Made by a program: the position numbers and the translations under genes
Notes under the pieces: generated by a model
What the model was told of the DNA's origin: nothing
Database searches by the model: none
Seen by the model: only the letters and a program-made list of their open reading frames with translations
Origin: T1Sed10-7 sp047921175
Lineage (GTDB): Bacteria > Actinomycetota > Nitriliruptoria > Nitriliruptorales > Nitriliruptoraceae
Assembly (NCBI GenBank): GCA_047921175.1
Contig: JBLRWQ010000041.1
Location: 1-27,773, forward strand
Reading direction: 5' to 3'
Length of the DNA stretch: 27,773 nt
In this document: one piece after another, positions 1 through 7,823 of the stretch
Position numbering within the stretch: position 1 is the stretch's first letter
How the letters are laid out: the number at the start of each line of letters is the position of its first letter

Positions 1-495
1 GGTGGCACGGAGGCGACCGGTCCCGACCACATCGACGTCGCCCCCGCGGCTGCGCGCGGTCGGGCACGGGCGGCGCGACCGGTGCTCGCCGTCGCCGACG
101 GGGTGCTGTGGCTGGTGTGGGAGCGGTGGGAGGCTGCCGGCGGTGCCCGGCTGTGGGCCGCGACGTCCACCGATCGTGGCTGGACGTGGTCCCCGCCGCA
201 GCTGCTCGACCCCGGGGCGCCACCGGGCACGCAGCAGCAGCGGGCGGCCCTCGTGCCCGCGTCCGGCGGCGCGGTGCTGGTGGTGTTCGAGGACGACCGG
301 GCCGGGGCCGCACGGGTCCTGGCGGTCACGGTCGGCGCGGGTGGGGTGAGCGAGGCCGTGCGGCTCGATGATGCGCCGGCCGGGGCGGCCGCCCGGGCTC
401 CTGCCGTGGCGCGCGTGGACGCCGGCGCGGTCGTGGTCTGGCAGGACACGCGGACCGGGGCCGACCGGCTGCGCAGCGTCCACGTGCCGATCTGA
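1..495 (+). CDS. Sialidase/BNR-repeat-like protein, C-terminal fragment
   Basis: The reading frame is open from the first base of the window and ends at TGA 493-495, so the 5' part of the gene lies outside. The visible part is about 164 residues. It contains the string STDRGWTW near bases 165-190, which fits the Asp-box (S-x-D-x-G-x-T-W) of sialidase/BNR beta-propellers. A second similar blade follows, ending VVWQDTRTGADRLRSVHVPI. Alternating hydrophobic strands (VLWLVWERWE, AVLVVFEDDRAGAARVLAV) agree with a beta-propeller. No catalytic residues can be judged from the fragment. It may be an exo-alpha-sialidase-like enzyme or a non-enzymatic propeller. It converges on the minus-strand run that ends at 585. 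The 89-base gap 496-584 holds short CCACCCGCGG-type repeats but no convincing terminator. Confidence 0.65.
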   Translation, partial: GGTEATGPDHIDVAPAAARGRARAARPVLAVADGVLWLVWERWEAAGGARLWAATSTDRGWTWSPPQLLDPGAPPGTQQQRAALVPASGGAVLVVFEDDRAGAARVLAVTVGAGGVSEAVRLDDAPAGAAARAPAVARVDAGAVVVWQDTRTGADRLRSVHVPI

Positions 496-584
496 GTCCC
501 CCGACCCGCTCGCGGCCGAGCCCCGTGGGCCACCCGCGGGCCACGAGACGACCCGCAGACCACCCGCGGACGCACCGCCGTCGG

Positions 585-986
585 CTACCCGGCGCCGGGC
601 GCGCTGGGGTCGTGGATCCGGTGGCCGGCGGCGTCGAGCGCCGCGCGGGCGTCGTCCAGCCGATCGTGACCGACGAGCAGCCAGTCGGTGTCGTGGGTCG
701 AGATGGCGAAGATCGGCACGTCCGCCTCAGCGAGTGGCGCGGTCAAGGACGCCAGGATCCCGACGAGGTGGAACGGCAGCGGCCCGCGCACCGCCAGCGC
801 CCGCCAGCCACCCTCGGCCGACACGCTGGACGGGACCGCGGCCTGCGCCACCACGATCGACAGCTCACGCCCGGTCCGGGTGATCGAGACCAGCGGGCCG
901 GGTGCGTTGCTCGCCCAGTCGGGCACCGGCGCATCGGCAGGCAGACGGCAGACCGCCAGGTCGCCCGCGTGCAGGTCGAGCTCCAT
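585..986 (-). CDS. ACT-domain protein (CASTOR/ACT_7-like)
   Basis: This is a 133-residue soluble protein with ATG at 986-984. The N-terminal half (LAVCRLPADAPVPDW) and the C-terminal ACT-like half (RGPLPFHLVGILASLTAPLAEADVPIFAIST, here described by its span of about residues 68-98) match the layout of small bacterial ACT proteins of the COG3603 type. They also resemble the ACT_7 domain of amino-acid-sensing CASTOR proteins. Such proteins usually bind amino acids, but the ligand here is unknown. It is the last gene of a same-strand run, 33 bases after the PIG-L gene. The SD in front of it is weak, so translation may depend on the upstream genes. No enzyme domain is fused to it. The family call is firm; the role is not. 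Confidence 0.8.
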   Translation of the reverse strand: MELDLHAGDLAVCRLPADAPVPDWASNAPGPLVSITRTGRELSIVVAQAAVPSSVSAEGGWRALAVRGPLPFHLVGILASLTAPLAEADVPIFAISTHDTDWLLVGHDRLDDARAALDAAGHRIHDPSAPGAG

Positions 987-1019
987 CGGACCATCCGGGT
1001 CGGCGTAGCCAGACGGTAG

Positions 1020-1802
1020 CTACCCGCCGCCGACCGGCGCGCCCGGTGCCGGCGGCGCGAAGGCGGCGACCAGGTCGTCGACCGGGACCCCGCGGTCCAC
1101 CAGGAACGCCTCCGCGTGGGCGACCCCGATGGCCTGGCCCTGCACACGTGCCCGCGCGGCGACCTGTTCGAGGTGGTCGTGCGTGCCGTACAGGCGCCGG
1201 TCGATCGCCTGCGTCGGTGCGGCGAACTGGGAGGCGAAGGCGTGCATCGTGTCGAGCCGCGCCTCCCAGACGTCGCTGACGTCCACGTACAGGTCCCCGT
1301 CCAGCGCCCGGTCGGTGGGGAACGCCAGGGTGGCGGCCACCACATGGTGCTCGGCGTCGAGGTCGAGGGTGCGCAGCGCCGCGGCGAACACCGCCCGGCG
1401 GACCAGCTCGTGGGCGGCGCGGTGGTCCGGGTGGCGTTCCTCGGCGAGGTGGCTGGCGACGACCCTGGGTCGGCTCCGCCGCAGGACCCACGCGAGGCGG
1501 TGCACCGCATCCTCGGTTGCCGCGACCCGGTTGTCGCCGAGGTCGAGGCAGACCCGGAAGGCGGCGCCGTACCCCCGGGCCGCCGCCGCGGCCTCATCGC
1601 GCCGGCGCTCCGGCGTCCCCTTGCTGCCGAGCTCCCCGCGGGTCAGGTCCACCACCCCGATGCGGTGCCCGAGGCGGTGGTGGCGGACCAGCGTGCCGCC
1701 CATGCCGTACTCGACGTCGTCCGGGTGGGCGCCGATCGCGAGCAGGTCGACGGGGACGGGACCGTCTCCCAGGGTGTGCTGGAGCGTCGGCTCGAGGGTC
1801 AC
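1020..1802 (-). CDS. PIG-L/BshB1-like zinc de-N-acetylase
   Basis: This is a 260-residue LmbE/PIG-L family protein, which typically removes the N-acetyl group from GlcNAc-type sugars using zinc. The signature AIGAHPDD lies at residues 22-29 (likely zinc ligands His26 and Asp29). HPDH is at 124-127, where the third zinc ligand sits in this family. The stretch DLTRGELGSKGTPERR (52-67) is typical of the BshB1 (bacillithiol deacetylase-like) branch. I chose GTG at 1802 because it overlaps the TGA of the upstream gene (GTGA) and has GGAGG seven bases before it. The longer frame up to 1976 is Arg/Pro-rich noise inside the upstream gene. Actinobacteria generally make mycothiol rather than bacillithiol, so the true substrate may be another N-acetyl sugar. 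Confidence 0.85.
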   Translation of the reverse strand: MTLEPTLQHTLGDGPVPVDLLAIGAHPDDVEYGMGGTLVRHHRLGHRIGVVDLTRGELGSKGTPERRRDEAAAAARGYGAAFRVCLDLGDNRVAATEDAVHRLAWVLRRSRPRVVASHLAEERHPDHRAAHELVRRAVFAAALRTLDLDAEHHVVAATLAFPTDRALDGDLYVDVSDVWEARLDTMHAFASQFAAPTQAIDRRLYGTHDHLEQVAARARVQGQAIGVAHAEAFLVDRGVPVDDLVAAFAPPAPGAPVGGG

Positions 1803-3835
1803 GACGGGTCCTCCGGGTCGCGGACGGCAGCTGCGGTGGCGACGTCGATGGCGTGGGCGAGCCACCCGGCGCAGGTCGCGAAGGCGAGGCCGGTCCGGGG
1901 CCGGCCGGTGTCGGCGTCGACCGTCTCGCAGGCGAGCCCCTGGTCCAGCGGCATCTCGGGCAGCAGGTCGAGCCACCGGTGCTCGCCGCGTAGCAGCGCG
2001 TTCCCGACCGCCAGCAGCCAGGGATGGCCGGCGTGGGCGCAGGTGGGTGTGGCGAAGCGTCCGGGTCCGGGGCCGTGCGGGTTGTGGTCGGAGTGGATCC
2101 AGGCGACGGTCGCACGCCAGCGGGGGTCGTCCTCACCGACCACCCCGTGGTGGGCCAGGAGCTCGAGGCTGCCCGGCGGCTCGTCGAAGCGGACGTGGGT
2201 GCCCCGGCCGTCCCCGGCCCCGGCGAACATCGGCCCGGAGGGCCCGTCGATGACGAGGTGGCGGTCGATGGCGGCGAGCAGGGCGGTGGCCGCGGCCTCG
2301 TCCTGCAGCGCGTCCTCACGGTCCGGTGTCCCGGTGGCGGGACCGGCGGGTCGGTGCGCTGCCAGGTGCCGGCGCCGTCGGGACCGTGCCCGCAGCGCCG
2401 CCACCGCGAGCCCGTTGCTCCAGGTCACGAAGGGCAGCGGCGCCGGGTCGTCGCTGCTGAGCAGGAAGGTGGCGTACAGGCCGGTGGTCTCGTCCCAGGC
2501 GCCGTCCAGCGCCGCGTCCACCCGTGCCAGCCCCGCGGCGACCGTCGGGTCGGCCAGCAGCACGGTGACCGCCCCGGGATCGACGGCCAGCAGGGCGTCG
2601 ATGGCGAGGTGGAACGCGCAGACCTGGTCGAGCTCGAAGCCGGGGTACAGGGAGCCGCCGGTGATCGACAGCGCGTGATCGCCGGGATGCCGGCTGTAGC
2701 GGGTCAGCGCGACGCGCAGCCAGCGGGCGGCCTCCTCGCGGTCCACCGCCAGCACCGCCGGGTAGGCCCACAGCAGGCTGTCCCGGGTCCAGTGGGCCCC
2801 GCTGACGTAGTAGCGCGGGCTGCGGGAGGTCACCAGCACCAGCTCGTCGCTGTCGATGGTGCGTCCCGCGGCGAAGGTCAGGCAGAACAGCCGGTTGCGG
2901 TCGCGGACCTGCTGCAGCGCGGCACGGTCGGGCCCGAGGTCGGGGCCGCAGCGGGCGGCGTACCAGGTCCGGGTGGCGGCGATGCTGGCGGCGGCACCGC
3001 GCCGGGCGAGGTCCACGGTCGCCAGCGATGCGCTGTCCGCCTCACGCCCGACCCCGAGCAGGACGACGAGCTCGCCGGCCTCACCGGGCGCGAGGTCCAG
3101 GCGGCGGCGGTGCGCCCAGCGCGGGCCGAGGCCCACCCCGCCGGTCGTGACCTCGCCGTCACCCTGCACCGCGCCCTCGGGCCGGCCGTCGTGGTGCAGC
3201 TCCGGTGCGGCGCCGTCGGCGGCGCGGACCGCGAGGCCCAGCACCGGCAGCCCGGCGCCGAGCTCCCACACCAGTGCACGGCTCCACGGGTCGGAACGCC
3301 AGCGGTGCGGGCCGGCCAGCGGCCGGCCGGAGAACACGTGCAGGGCCGCTCCGCTCACCCGGCCGCCCACCTCGAGCTCCACCGCGAGCGGCCTGGCCGG
3401 GGTCCCCGCACGGTGCGGCGCACCCTGGTGGTCCTGGTCGGATCCGTGGCGTCGGGCGACCACCTCGATCACGACCCCACGCTGCTCCGGCGGGCAGGCG
3501 ATCGTCAGGCGCACCTGACAGCCGGCCATGGTCGCGGACCACCTCGGCAGGAGGCCGCTGTGCACCTCGAGGGTCCACGCCTCCCGTGGCACCGGCTGGC
3601 CGTCGACCCGGGCGGTCAGCGCGGCCAGGGGGTCCCCGGTCACCTCGAGCAGCCCACCCGCACGCTCGTGCAGCACCGTCAGGCTCGGCACCGTCCCGTC
3701 CACGACGTCCAGGTCCGGCAGGGCGACCCACGGGCTGCCGGTGGGCTGGACGGGCGTGACCTCCTCCAGCACGTCCGGCACGGTCAGGATCGGCGCGTCA
3801 CCGCGGGCCGCCGCACCCTCCACCTCGGCTGCCAC
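1799..3835 (-). CDS. GH125-like (alpha/alpha)6-barrel glycosidase-like protein
   Basis: This is a 678-residue protein without a signal peptide. The N-terminal half (about 1-300) is rich in beta strands. The C-terminal half is helical and looks like an (alpha/alpha)6 barrel. HWTRDS at 348-353, the later ELDQVCAFHLAIDAL, the DEPPGSLELL segment, WIHSDHNP and ATPTCAHAGHPWLLA fall in the same order as the conserved segments of GH125 exo-alpha-mannosidases (WxRDS, DDAxxPSLL, LSxxNP, GIGSPH). I saw this resemblance by eye, so it is a remote match; amylo-alpha-1,6-glucosidase-type or other six-hairpin families are alternatives. The start is GTG, three bases after the FAD oxidase stop, with a poor SD, and the 3' end overlaps the PIG-L start. 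Both features imply translational coupling. Confidence 0.55.
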   Translation of the reverse strand: MAAEVEGAAARGDAPILTVPDVLEEVTPVQPTGSPWVALPDLDVVDGTVPSLTVLHERAGGLLEVTGDPLAALTARVDGQPVPREAWTLEVHSGLLPRWSATMAGCQVRLTIACPPEQRGVVIEVVARRHGSDQDHQGAPHRAGTPARPLAVELEVGGRVSGAALHVFSGRPLAGPHRWRSDPWSRALVWELGAGLPVLGLAVRAADGAAPELHHDGRPEGAVQGDGEVTTGGVGLGPRWAHRRRLDLAPGEAGELVVLLGVGREADSASLATVDLARRGAAASIAATRTWYAARCGPDLGPDRAALQQVRDRNRLFCLTFAAGRTIDSDELVLVTSRSPRYYVSGAHWTRDSLLWAYPAVLAVDREEAARWLRVALTRYSRHPGDHALSITGGSLYPGFELDQVCAFHLAIDALLAVDPGAVTVLLADPTVAAGLARVDAALDGAWDETTGLYATFLLSSDDPAPLPFVTWSNGLAVAALRARSRRRRHLAAHRPAGPATGTPDREDALQDEAAATALLAAIDRHLVIDGPSGPMFAGAGDGRGTHVRFDEPPGSLELLAHHGVVGEDDPRWRATVAWIHSDHNPHGPGPGRFATPTCAHAGHPWLLAVGNALLRGEHRWLDLLPEMPLDQGLACETVDADTGRPRTGLAFATCAGWLAHAIDVATAAAVRDPEDPS

Positions 3836-3838
3836 CGG

Positions 3839-5224
3839 TCAGGCCAGCCGGTCGAGGAGACGCAGCAGCAGCGGATCGACGTCGCCGGCGTCGCGGCCGT
3901 GGTCCATGCGCCGGTCCTGGCGCTGCAGCAGCTGCCGGGTCAGCTCCGCGCCGATCCAGGTCAGCGGCTCGGGCGGGAAGCTCGCCTGGGGGTGATCGAC
4001 GAAGCAGACCGCGGTGTCGTCGGTGTCGCGGTCCAGCACCAGGTCACGCACGATCCGTCCGGCGGTGTGGGCCGGAGCGACCCCGTGCCCCGAGTAGCCG
4101 AAGGCGTAGTGCAGGCGCCCACCGTCCAGCGAGCCGAGCTCGGGGGCGAACCGGCTCGTGACCGACAGCGGGCCACCCCAGTGGTGGGTGAACCGGACCC
4201 GGCCGAGCTGGGGGAACGTGGCGACGAGCTCCTGCTCGAGGCGCCGACGGATCGCCTCGTGCCGGTCGCGCCGGGGGGAGATCGGACCGCCGTAGCGGTA
4301 GACGGCGTCGGTCCCGCCCCACAGGATCCGGCCGTCCTCGGTCGGCCGGAAGTAGTGCACGTAGTTGCGCTGGTCCTCGACCCCCTGGCGGCCCTGCCAC
4401 CCGATCGCGTCCCACTGGGCGTCGGTGAGCGGCTCGGTGACCACCACGTAGGTGTACAGCGGGGCGCTCCAGCCGCGGGCGACCGGGAAGCGGTGCGTCC
4501 AGGCGTTGGTGGCCAGCACCGCGGTGGTGGCGCGGACCTGGCCCTGCGGTGTGGTCGCCACCACCCCACCGGGACGCTCGGCGAGGTCCACCACGGGGGA
4601 GCCCTCGTGGAGGGTGACCCCGCGGGCCTCCGCGAGATCCGCGAGCCCGACCGCCAGCTTCGCGGGGTTGAGGATGGCGCAGTCCGGTTCCGTGAGGCCG
4701 CCGAGGTAGCTGGGGCTGTCCAGCAGGGTGCGGGTCGCATCGCGGTCCAGTAGCTCGAACCCGTCCAGACCGAGCCGGTCCGCGGTGGCGAGCTCCCGCT
4801 CGAGCCGACGCAGCTGCGCCTCGTTGGTGGCCACACGCAGCAGGCCCGTGTGCTCCACCTCGGCATCGATGCCGGCGTGGGCGACGGTGGCCACGAGCTC
4901 CTCGACGGAGCGGGCCACGGCGCGGTGGGCGTGGGCGGCGTCGTGGTCGCCCCAGGTCGCGGCGAACCGGTGCAGGTCGAAGTCCAGCAGGGTCATCGCG
5001 AACCCGCCGTTGCGGCCGCTCGCGCCGGAGGCGACGTCGTGCGCCTCGAGCACGACCACGTCCAGCTCCGGGGCCGCATCGGCCAGGTGCAGGGCGGTCC
5101 ACAGCCCCGTGTAGCCGCCGCCGACGATGACCACATCGGCGTCGCGGGTGCCGTCCAGGGCCCGGCGCGGCACCCGGGGGCCGAGGCGCTCGTGCCACAG
5201 GGTCGTGCTGCCGAGGTGGGCCAC
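3839..5224 (-). CDS. FAD-dependent amine/amino-acid oxidase (DadA/PuuB type)
   Basis: This is a 461-residue DAO-family flavoprotein. The Rossmann FAD motif is VVIVGGGYTG (residues 31-40), with the ribose-binding Glu60 at the end of the second strand (VVVLE). The following ASGASGRNGGF motif is typical of the gamma-glutamylputrescine oxidase/glycine oxidase branch. The C-terminal FGYSGHGVAPAHTAGRIV is the usual second FAD contact. It should oxidise a secondary or primary amine and pass electrons to oxygen or the chain; the substrate is not evident. The start is GTG at 5224, chosen because GAGAGGAG lies six bases upstream; the frame continues to 5872 but is Arg/Pro-rich and antisense to the GNAT gene. 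It heads the run with the GH125-like and PIG-L genes. Confidence 0.85.
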   Translation of the reverse strand: MAHLGSTTLWHERLGPRVPRRALDGTRDADVVIVGGGYTGLWTALHLADAAPELDVVVLEAHDVASGASGRNGGFAMTLLDFDLHRFAATWGDHDAAHAHRAVARSVEELVATVAHAGIDAEVEHTGLLRVATNEAQLRRLERELATADRLGLDGFELLDRDATRTLLDSPSYLGGLTEPDCAILNPAKLAVGLADLAEARGVTLHEGSPVVDLAERPGGVVATTPQGQVRATTAVLATNAWTHRFPVARGWSAPLYTYVVVTEPLTDAQWDAIGWQGRQGVEDQRNYVHYFRPTEDGRILWGGTDAVYRYGGPISPRRDRHEAIRRRLEQELVATFPQLGRVRFTHHWGGPLSVTSRFAPELGSLDGGRLHYAFGYSGHGVAPAHTAGRIVRDLVLDRDTDDTAVCFVDHPQASFPPEPLTWIGAELTRQLLQRQDRRMDHGRDAGDVDPLLLRLLDRLA

Positions 5225-5301
5225 GGTCCGCTCCTCTCGGGCGCGTCCCCGCAGCCTGCCAGACCGGGTGCCCGCGCCGCGACCGTGCCTAGGATCGGGC
5301 C
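5225..5301. promoter_or_regulatory. Divergent intergenic region
   Basis: These 77 bases separate the GTG starts of the minus-strand FAD oxidase and the plus-strand GNAT gene. Both promoters must lie here or inside the opposite gene. The minus-strand SD is visible; I could not pick convincing -10/-35 boxes or an operator. Confidence 0.4.
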
Positions 5302-6198
5302 GTGCACCTGCGTCCCTACGTCCACCTCGGCGACGACGCGGCGGTCCAACGGCTGCTCGTCGAGGCCTACCCGTCCGGCGCCGAGCAGTACCCCTCCTGG
5401 CTCCCGCCGAGGTGGGAGTACATGCATGCCCACTCGCTGATCGACGAGGTGGACCTGACCCGGTTCGGGGTCGCCGAGGGTGACGACGGGCGGCTGCTCG
5501 GCATCGTGCACAACGAGCACCACCCGGCCTTCGCCTACCTGCAGCGCCGTCCCGGCGACGACCACGTCCTCGCGCCGCTGCTGGACTGGGCCGAGGCGCA
5601 CCTCGGGGGCTGGTCGGCCACCTTCGACCGTGAGGTGCTCGGGCTGTACGTGCCGACCGGTGACGGCGCGTTGACGGCGGCGCTGGCGCGGCGCGGCTAC
5701 GTGCGCCACCTGGAGCACGCCGAGCCGACCACGAGCCTGGCCGGGATCGACCGGCTCCCGCCGGTGACCGCACCGGCTGGCACCCGGCTGCAGACGCTGG
5801 CCGAGCACACCGACCTGGCCCAGGTCCACCGGGTCCTGTGGCGCGGCTTCGACCACGAGGGCCCGCCGCCACCGGACGGGGTCGAGGAACGCCGCAGGAT
5901 GCAGGCGACCCCCGGGTTCCGCCCGGAGCTGACGCTGGTCACCGTGACGCCGGAGGGGACCTACACCGCCTTCTGCGGGGTCTGGCTGGTCCCCGAGCAC
6001 CGCCTCGCCTACGTGGAACCGGTCGCCACCGACCCCGACCACCGACGCCGGGGCCATGGCCGCGCGGTCGTGCTCGAGGCGCTGCGGCGCGCGGGGCAGG
6101 CGGGCGCCGAGGTGGCCTGGGTCGGCTCGGACCAGCCGTTCTACCTCGCCCTGGGCTTCCAGCCCAGGTTCGACGCGCCGCTGTGGGTCCGTGGCTGA
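5302..6198 (+). CDS. GNAT-family N-acetyltransferase, two-domain
   Basis: This is a 298-residue protein starting at GTG 5302. It appears to be two GNAT-like halves. The N-terminal half (about 1-150) lacks a clear acetyl-CoA loop. The C-terminal half carries VEPVATDPDHRRRGHGRAVV, the beta4 strand and the Q/R-x-x-G-x-G/A acetyl-CoA pyrophosphate loop. It ends with YLALGFQPRFDAPLWVRG, the normal GNAT tail. Substrate unknown. The tandem layout with one degenerate domain is common in actinobacterial GNATs. It is divergent from the FAD oxidase gene, and 80 bases separate its stop from the next start. Confidence 0.8.
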   Translation: MHLRPYVHLGDDAAVQRLLVEAYPSGAEQYPSWLPPRWEYMHAHSLIDEVDLTRFGVAEGDDGRLLGIVHNEHHPAFAYLQRRPGDDHVLAPLLDWAEAHLGGWSATFDREVLGLYVPTGDGALTAALARRGYVRHLEHAEPTTSLAGIDRLPPVTAPAGTRLQTLAEHTDLAQVHRVLWRGFDHEGPPPPDGVEERRRMQATPGFRPELTLVTVTPEGTYTAFCGVWLVPEHRLAYVEPVATDPDHRRRGHGRAVVLEALRRAGQAGAEVAWVGSDQPFYLALGFQPRFDAPLWVRG

Positions 6199-6278
6199 CG
6201 TCTCGGCGACGCGCGACCTGACGGCCGCAGCCCCCGCGCCGTCGTAGGCTCCGGGCGGGAGCGAGCCGGGAGGGCGTG

Positions 6279-7595
6279 ATGGGGTCGGAGCCGGCGCCGG
6301 CACGTGACCGCTACCCGGACGCGCTGCGGGCCGGTGCGCTGCTGGTGGTCGTGCTCGGCCACTGGCTCGCGACGCTGCCACGGCTCGAGGACGGCCGGAT
6401 GGTCGACGCCGAGCACCTCTTGACGGTGTGGGCCGGGGCCGGCGTGCTGACCTGGGTGCTCCAGGTGGTGCCCCTGTTCGTGTTCGTCTCTGCGGCGGTC
6501 AGCACCCCCGGCGCGATCCGGCGCCTGGAGGAGGGCGAGCGGCAGCTGCACTGGTGGGCCGGGCGGGCGCTCGGCCTGGCGCGCCCGACCGTGACCTACC
6601 TGGCGGTGCTGGCGGTGCTGGCCGCGATCGCCCGCTTCACCGGGGGGCGGCTGCTCGGGCCGCTGGACCAGTCCCTGACCGTGCACCTGTGGTTCCTGGC
6701 GATGCTGCTCGCGGTCCAGGCGTTCCTGCCGGTGAGCGTCCGTGCGGACCGTCGCTTCGGGCTCGGTGCGGTGGCCGGGTTGCTGGTGGTCGCCGTGGTG
6801 GTCGACGTGGTCCGGGCCGGGGTGAGCTCGCCGGGGCAGCTCGCCGAGCTCGGCACGCTGGTGACCAGCACCCCGGGCGGCATCGGCTGGGTCAACGGGC
6901 TGGCCGTGTGGCTGCTGCCCCAGCAGCTCGGGGTGGCGTGGCGACAGGGTCGGTTCGGCGGCGCGCGGGCGGGTGCGGTCGTGCTGCTGCTCGGGTTCGC
7001 GTGGCTCGCCGCCGCGGTCGCGGTGGGGTACCCGGTGGCGATGGTGGGTGGGGACCTGGCCGGCAGCTCCAACGTCCTGCCGCCCACCCTCGCGCTGGTG
7101 GGGGTGATGTGGGTGCAGGCCGGTGGGGTGCTGCTGGTCGAGGGACCGGCACGGCGGCTGCTCGAGCACCGGCCGGTCGAGCACGCCGTGGCGATGCTCA
7201 GCTCGCTCAGCATGGCGCTGTACCTGTGGCACAAGCTGGCCGAGCTGCCGGCCGCCTGGCTGGGGGAGCGGCTCGGGGCACCGATCGACGCCGGTGTCCC
7301 CGGGGAGCCGGGGTTCTGGCTGGGACGGCTCTGGTGGGTCGTGCTCTGCATCGTGATGGTCACCCCCGTCATGGCAGCCGTGGTCGCCTTCGAGCGCACC
7401 CGTCGCCGGACGGTCCCGCAGACCACCAGCACCGTGGCGACGTTGGTGGGTGGCGCGGGGCTCCTCCTGGGGATCCCGGCCGCGATGTACCTCGGTGCCC
7501 AACCCGGCGCGGCCGTCGGGCTGGGCGGCGTGGCCATGGCGTCCGTGCTGCTGCGCCAGCGCCGCGCGTCGCGACCGGAGCCGGTCGCCTCCTGA
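6279..7595 (+). CDS. Integral membrane acyltransferase (acyltransferase 3 family)
   Basis: This is a 438-residue polytopic membrane protein with about ten hydrophobic segments. The opening DRYPDALRAGALLVVVLGHW places a His at residue 28 at the end of the first membrane helix, as in OafA/NodX-type acyltransferase 3 enzymes, where this His is essential. The family moves acyl groups onto exported sugars, peptidoglycan or lipids. GTG 6276 and ATG 6279 are adjacent; GGAGGG at 6270-6274 favours ATG. No SGNH domain is fused. The acceptor is not evident from the neighbours: GNAT upstream, and the sugar locus downstream behind its own promoter region. Confidence 0.75.
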   Translation: MGSEPAPARDRYPDALRAGALLVVVLGHWLATLPRLEDGRMVDAEHLLTVWAGAGVLTWVLQVVPLFVFVSAAVSTPGAIRRLEEGERQLHWWAGRALGLARPTVTYLAVLAVLAAIARFTGGRLLGPLDQSLTVHLWFLAMLLAVQAFLPVSVRADRRFGLGAVAGLLVVAVVVDVVRAGVSSPGQLAELGTLVTSTPGGIGWVNGLAVWLLPQQLGVAWRQGRFGGARAGAVVLLLGFAWLAAAVAVGYPVAMVGGDLAGSSNVLPPTLALVGVMWVQAGGVLLVEGPARRLLEHRPVEHAVAMLSSLSMALYLWHKLAELPAAWLGERLGAPIDAGVPGEPGFWLGRLWWVVLCIVMVTPVMAAVVAFERTRRRTVPQTTSTVATLVGGAGLLLGIPAAMYLGAQPGAAVGLGGVAMASVLLRQRRASRPEPVAS

Positions 7596-7628
7596 CGGCC
7601 CTGTCCGGCGGTCGCACGGGAACCGGGA

Positions 7629-7647
7629 GCTCCTGCGCGCCAGGAGC
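7629..7647 (+). terminator. Short hairpin after the acyltransferase gene
   Basis: GCTCCTG (7629-7635) and CAGGAGC (7641-7647) form a perfect 7-bp stem with a 5-base loop, 33 bases after the acyltransferase stop. No T-run follows, so it would be a weak or factor-assisted terminator. Confidence 0.35.
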
Positions 7648-7693
7648 ACGCGGGATGAAGGATGCTTGACCAGATGGTGGCTGTTTGAGAGGG

Positions 7694-7707
7694 TGGGAGC
7701 GTTCCCA
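7694..7707. promoter_or_regulatory. CebR-like LacI operator 1 (TGGGAGCGTTCCCA)
   Basis: This 14-base near-perfect palindrome with a central CG differs from the Streptomyces CebR operator TGGGAGCGCTCCCA at one position. It lies 117 bases upstream of the LacI-type gene. Its centre is 99 bases from that of operator 3. Confidence 0.8.
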
Positions 7708-7750
7708 GAGAGGTCAGCCATCGGTCGGGTACGACCCACATAGTTGGAGA

Positions 7751-7765
7751 TGGAACGCGTTTCCA
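7751..7765. promoter_or_regulatory. Variant palindrome (operator-like, 15 bases)
   Basis: TGGAACGCGTTTCCA has the same outer TGGA/TCCA bases as the other sites but one extra base between the half-sites. It could be a low-affinity site for the same repressor or a site for another LacI-family protein. It sits in the most AT-rich stretch upstream of the repressor gene (about 7741-7791), where the promoter probably lies. Confidence 0.5.
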
Positions 7766-7792
7766 GGGCCATATAGCCCTGATTCGGTAATC

Positions 7793-7806
7793 TGGGAGCG
7801 GTTCCA
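7793..7806. promoter_or_regulatory. CebR-like LacI operator 3 (TGGGAGCGGTTCCA)
   Basis: This 14-base site has a TGGGAGC left half and GGTTCCA right half. It ends three bases before the perfect SD AAGGAGGT (7810-7817) of the repressor gene. A bound repressor here would block transcription start or early elongation, which suggests autorepression. Confidence 0.7.
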
Positions 7807-7823
7807 ACGAAGGAGGTGGCGAT

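Noticed and set aside
496..584. Possible terminator between the convergent genes at 495 and 585
   Set aside because: CGTGG/CCACG and CCACCCGCGG repeats are present, but the stems are short and interrupted, so I did not annotate a terminator.
1116..2678. Long plus-strand open frame of 520 codons across the PIG-L/GH125-like genes
   Set aside because: It is antisense to two genes with clear motifs, has no family resemblance and is a by-product of high GC, where stops are rare.
2024..4753. 909-codon plus-strand open frame
   Set aside because: It is antisense to the GH125-like and FAD oxidase genes; composition is rich in Gly, Arg, Gln and His with no domain pattern.
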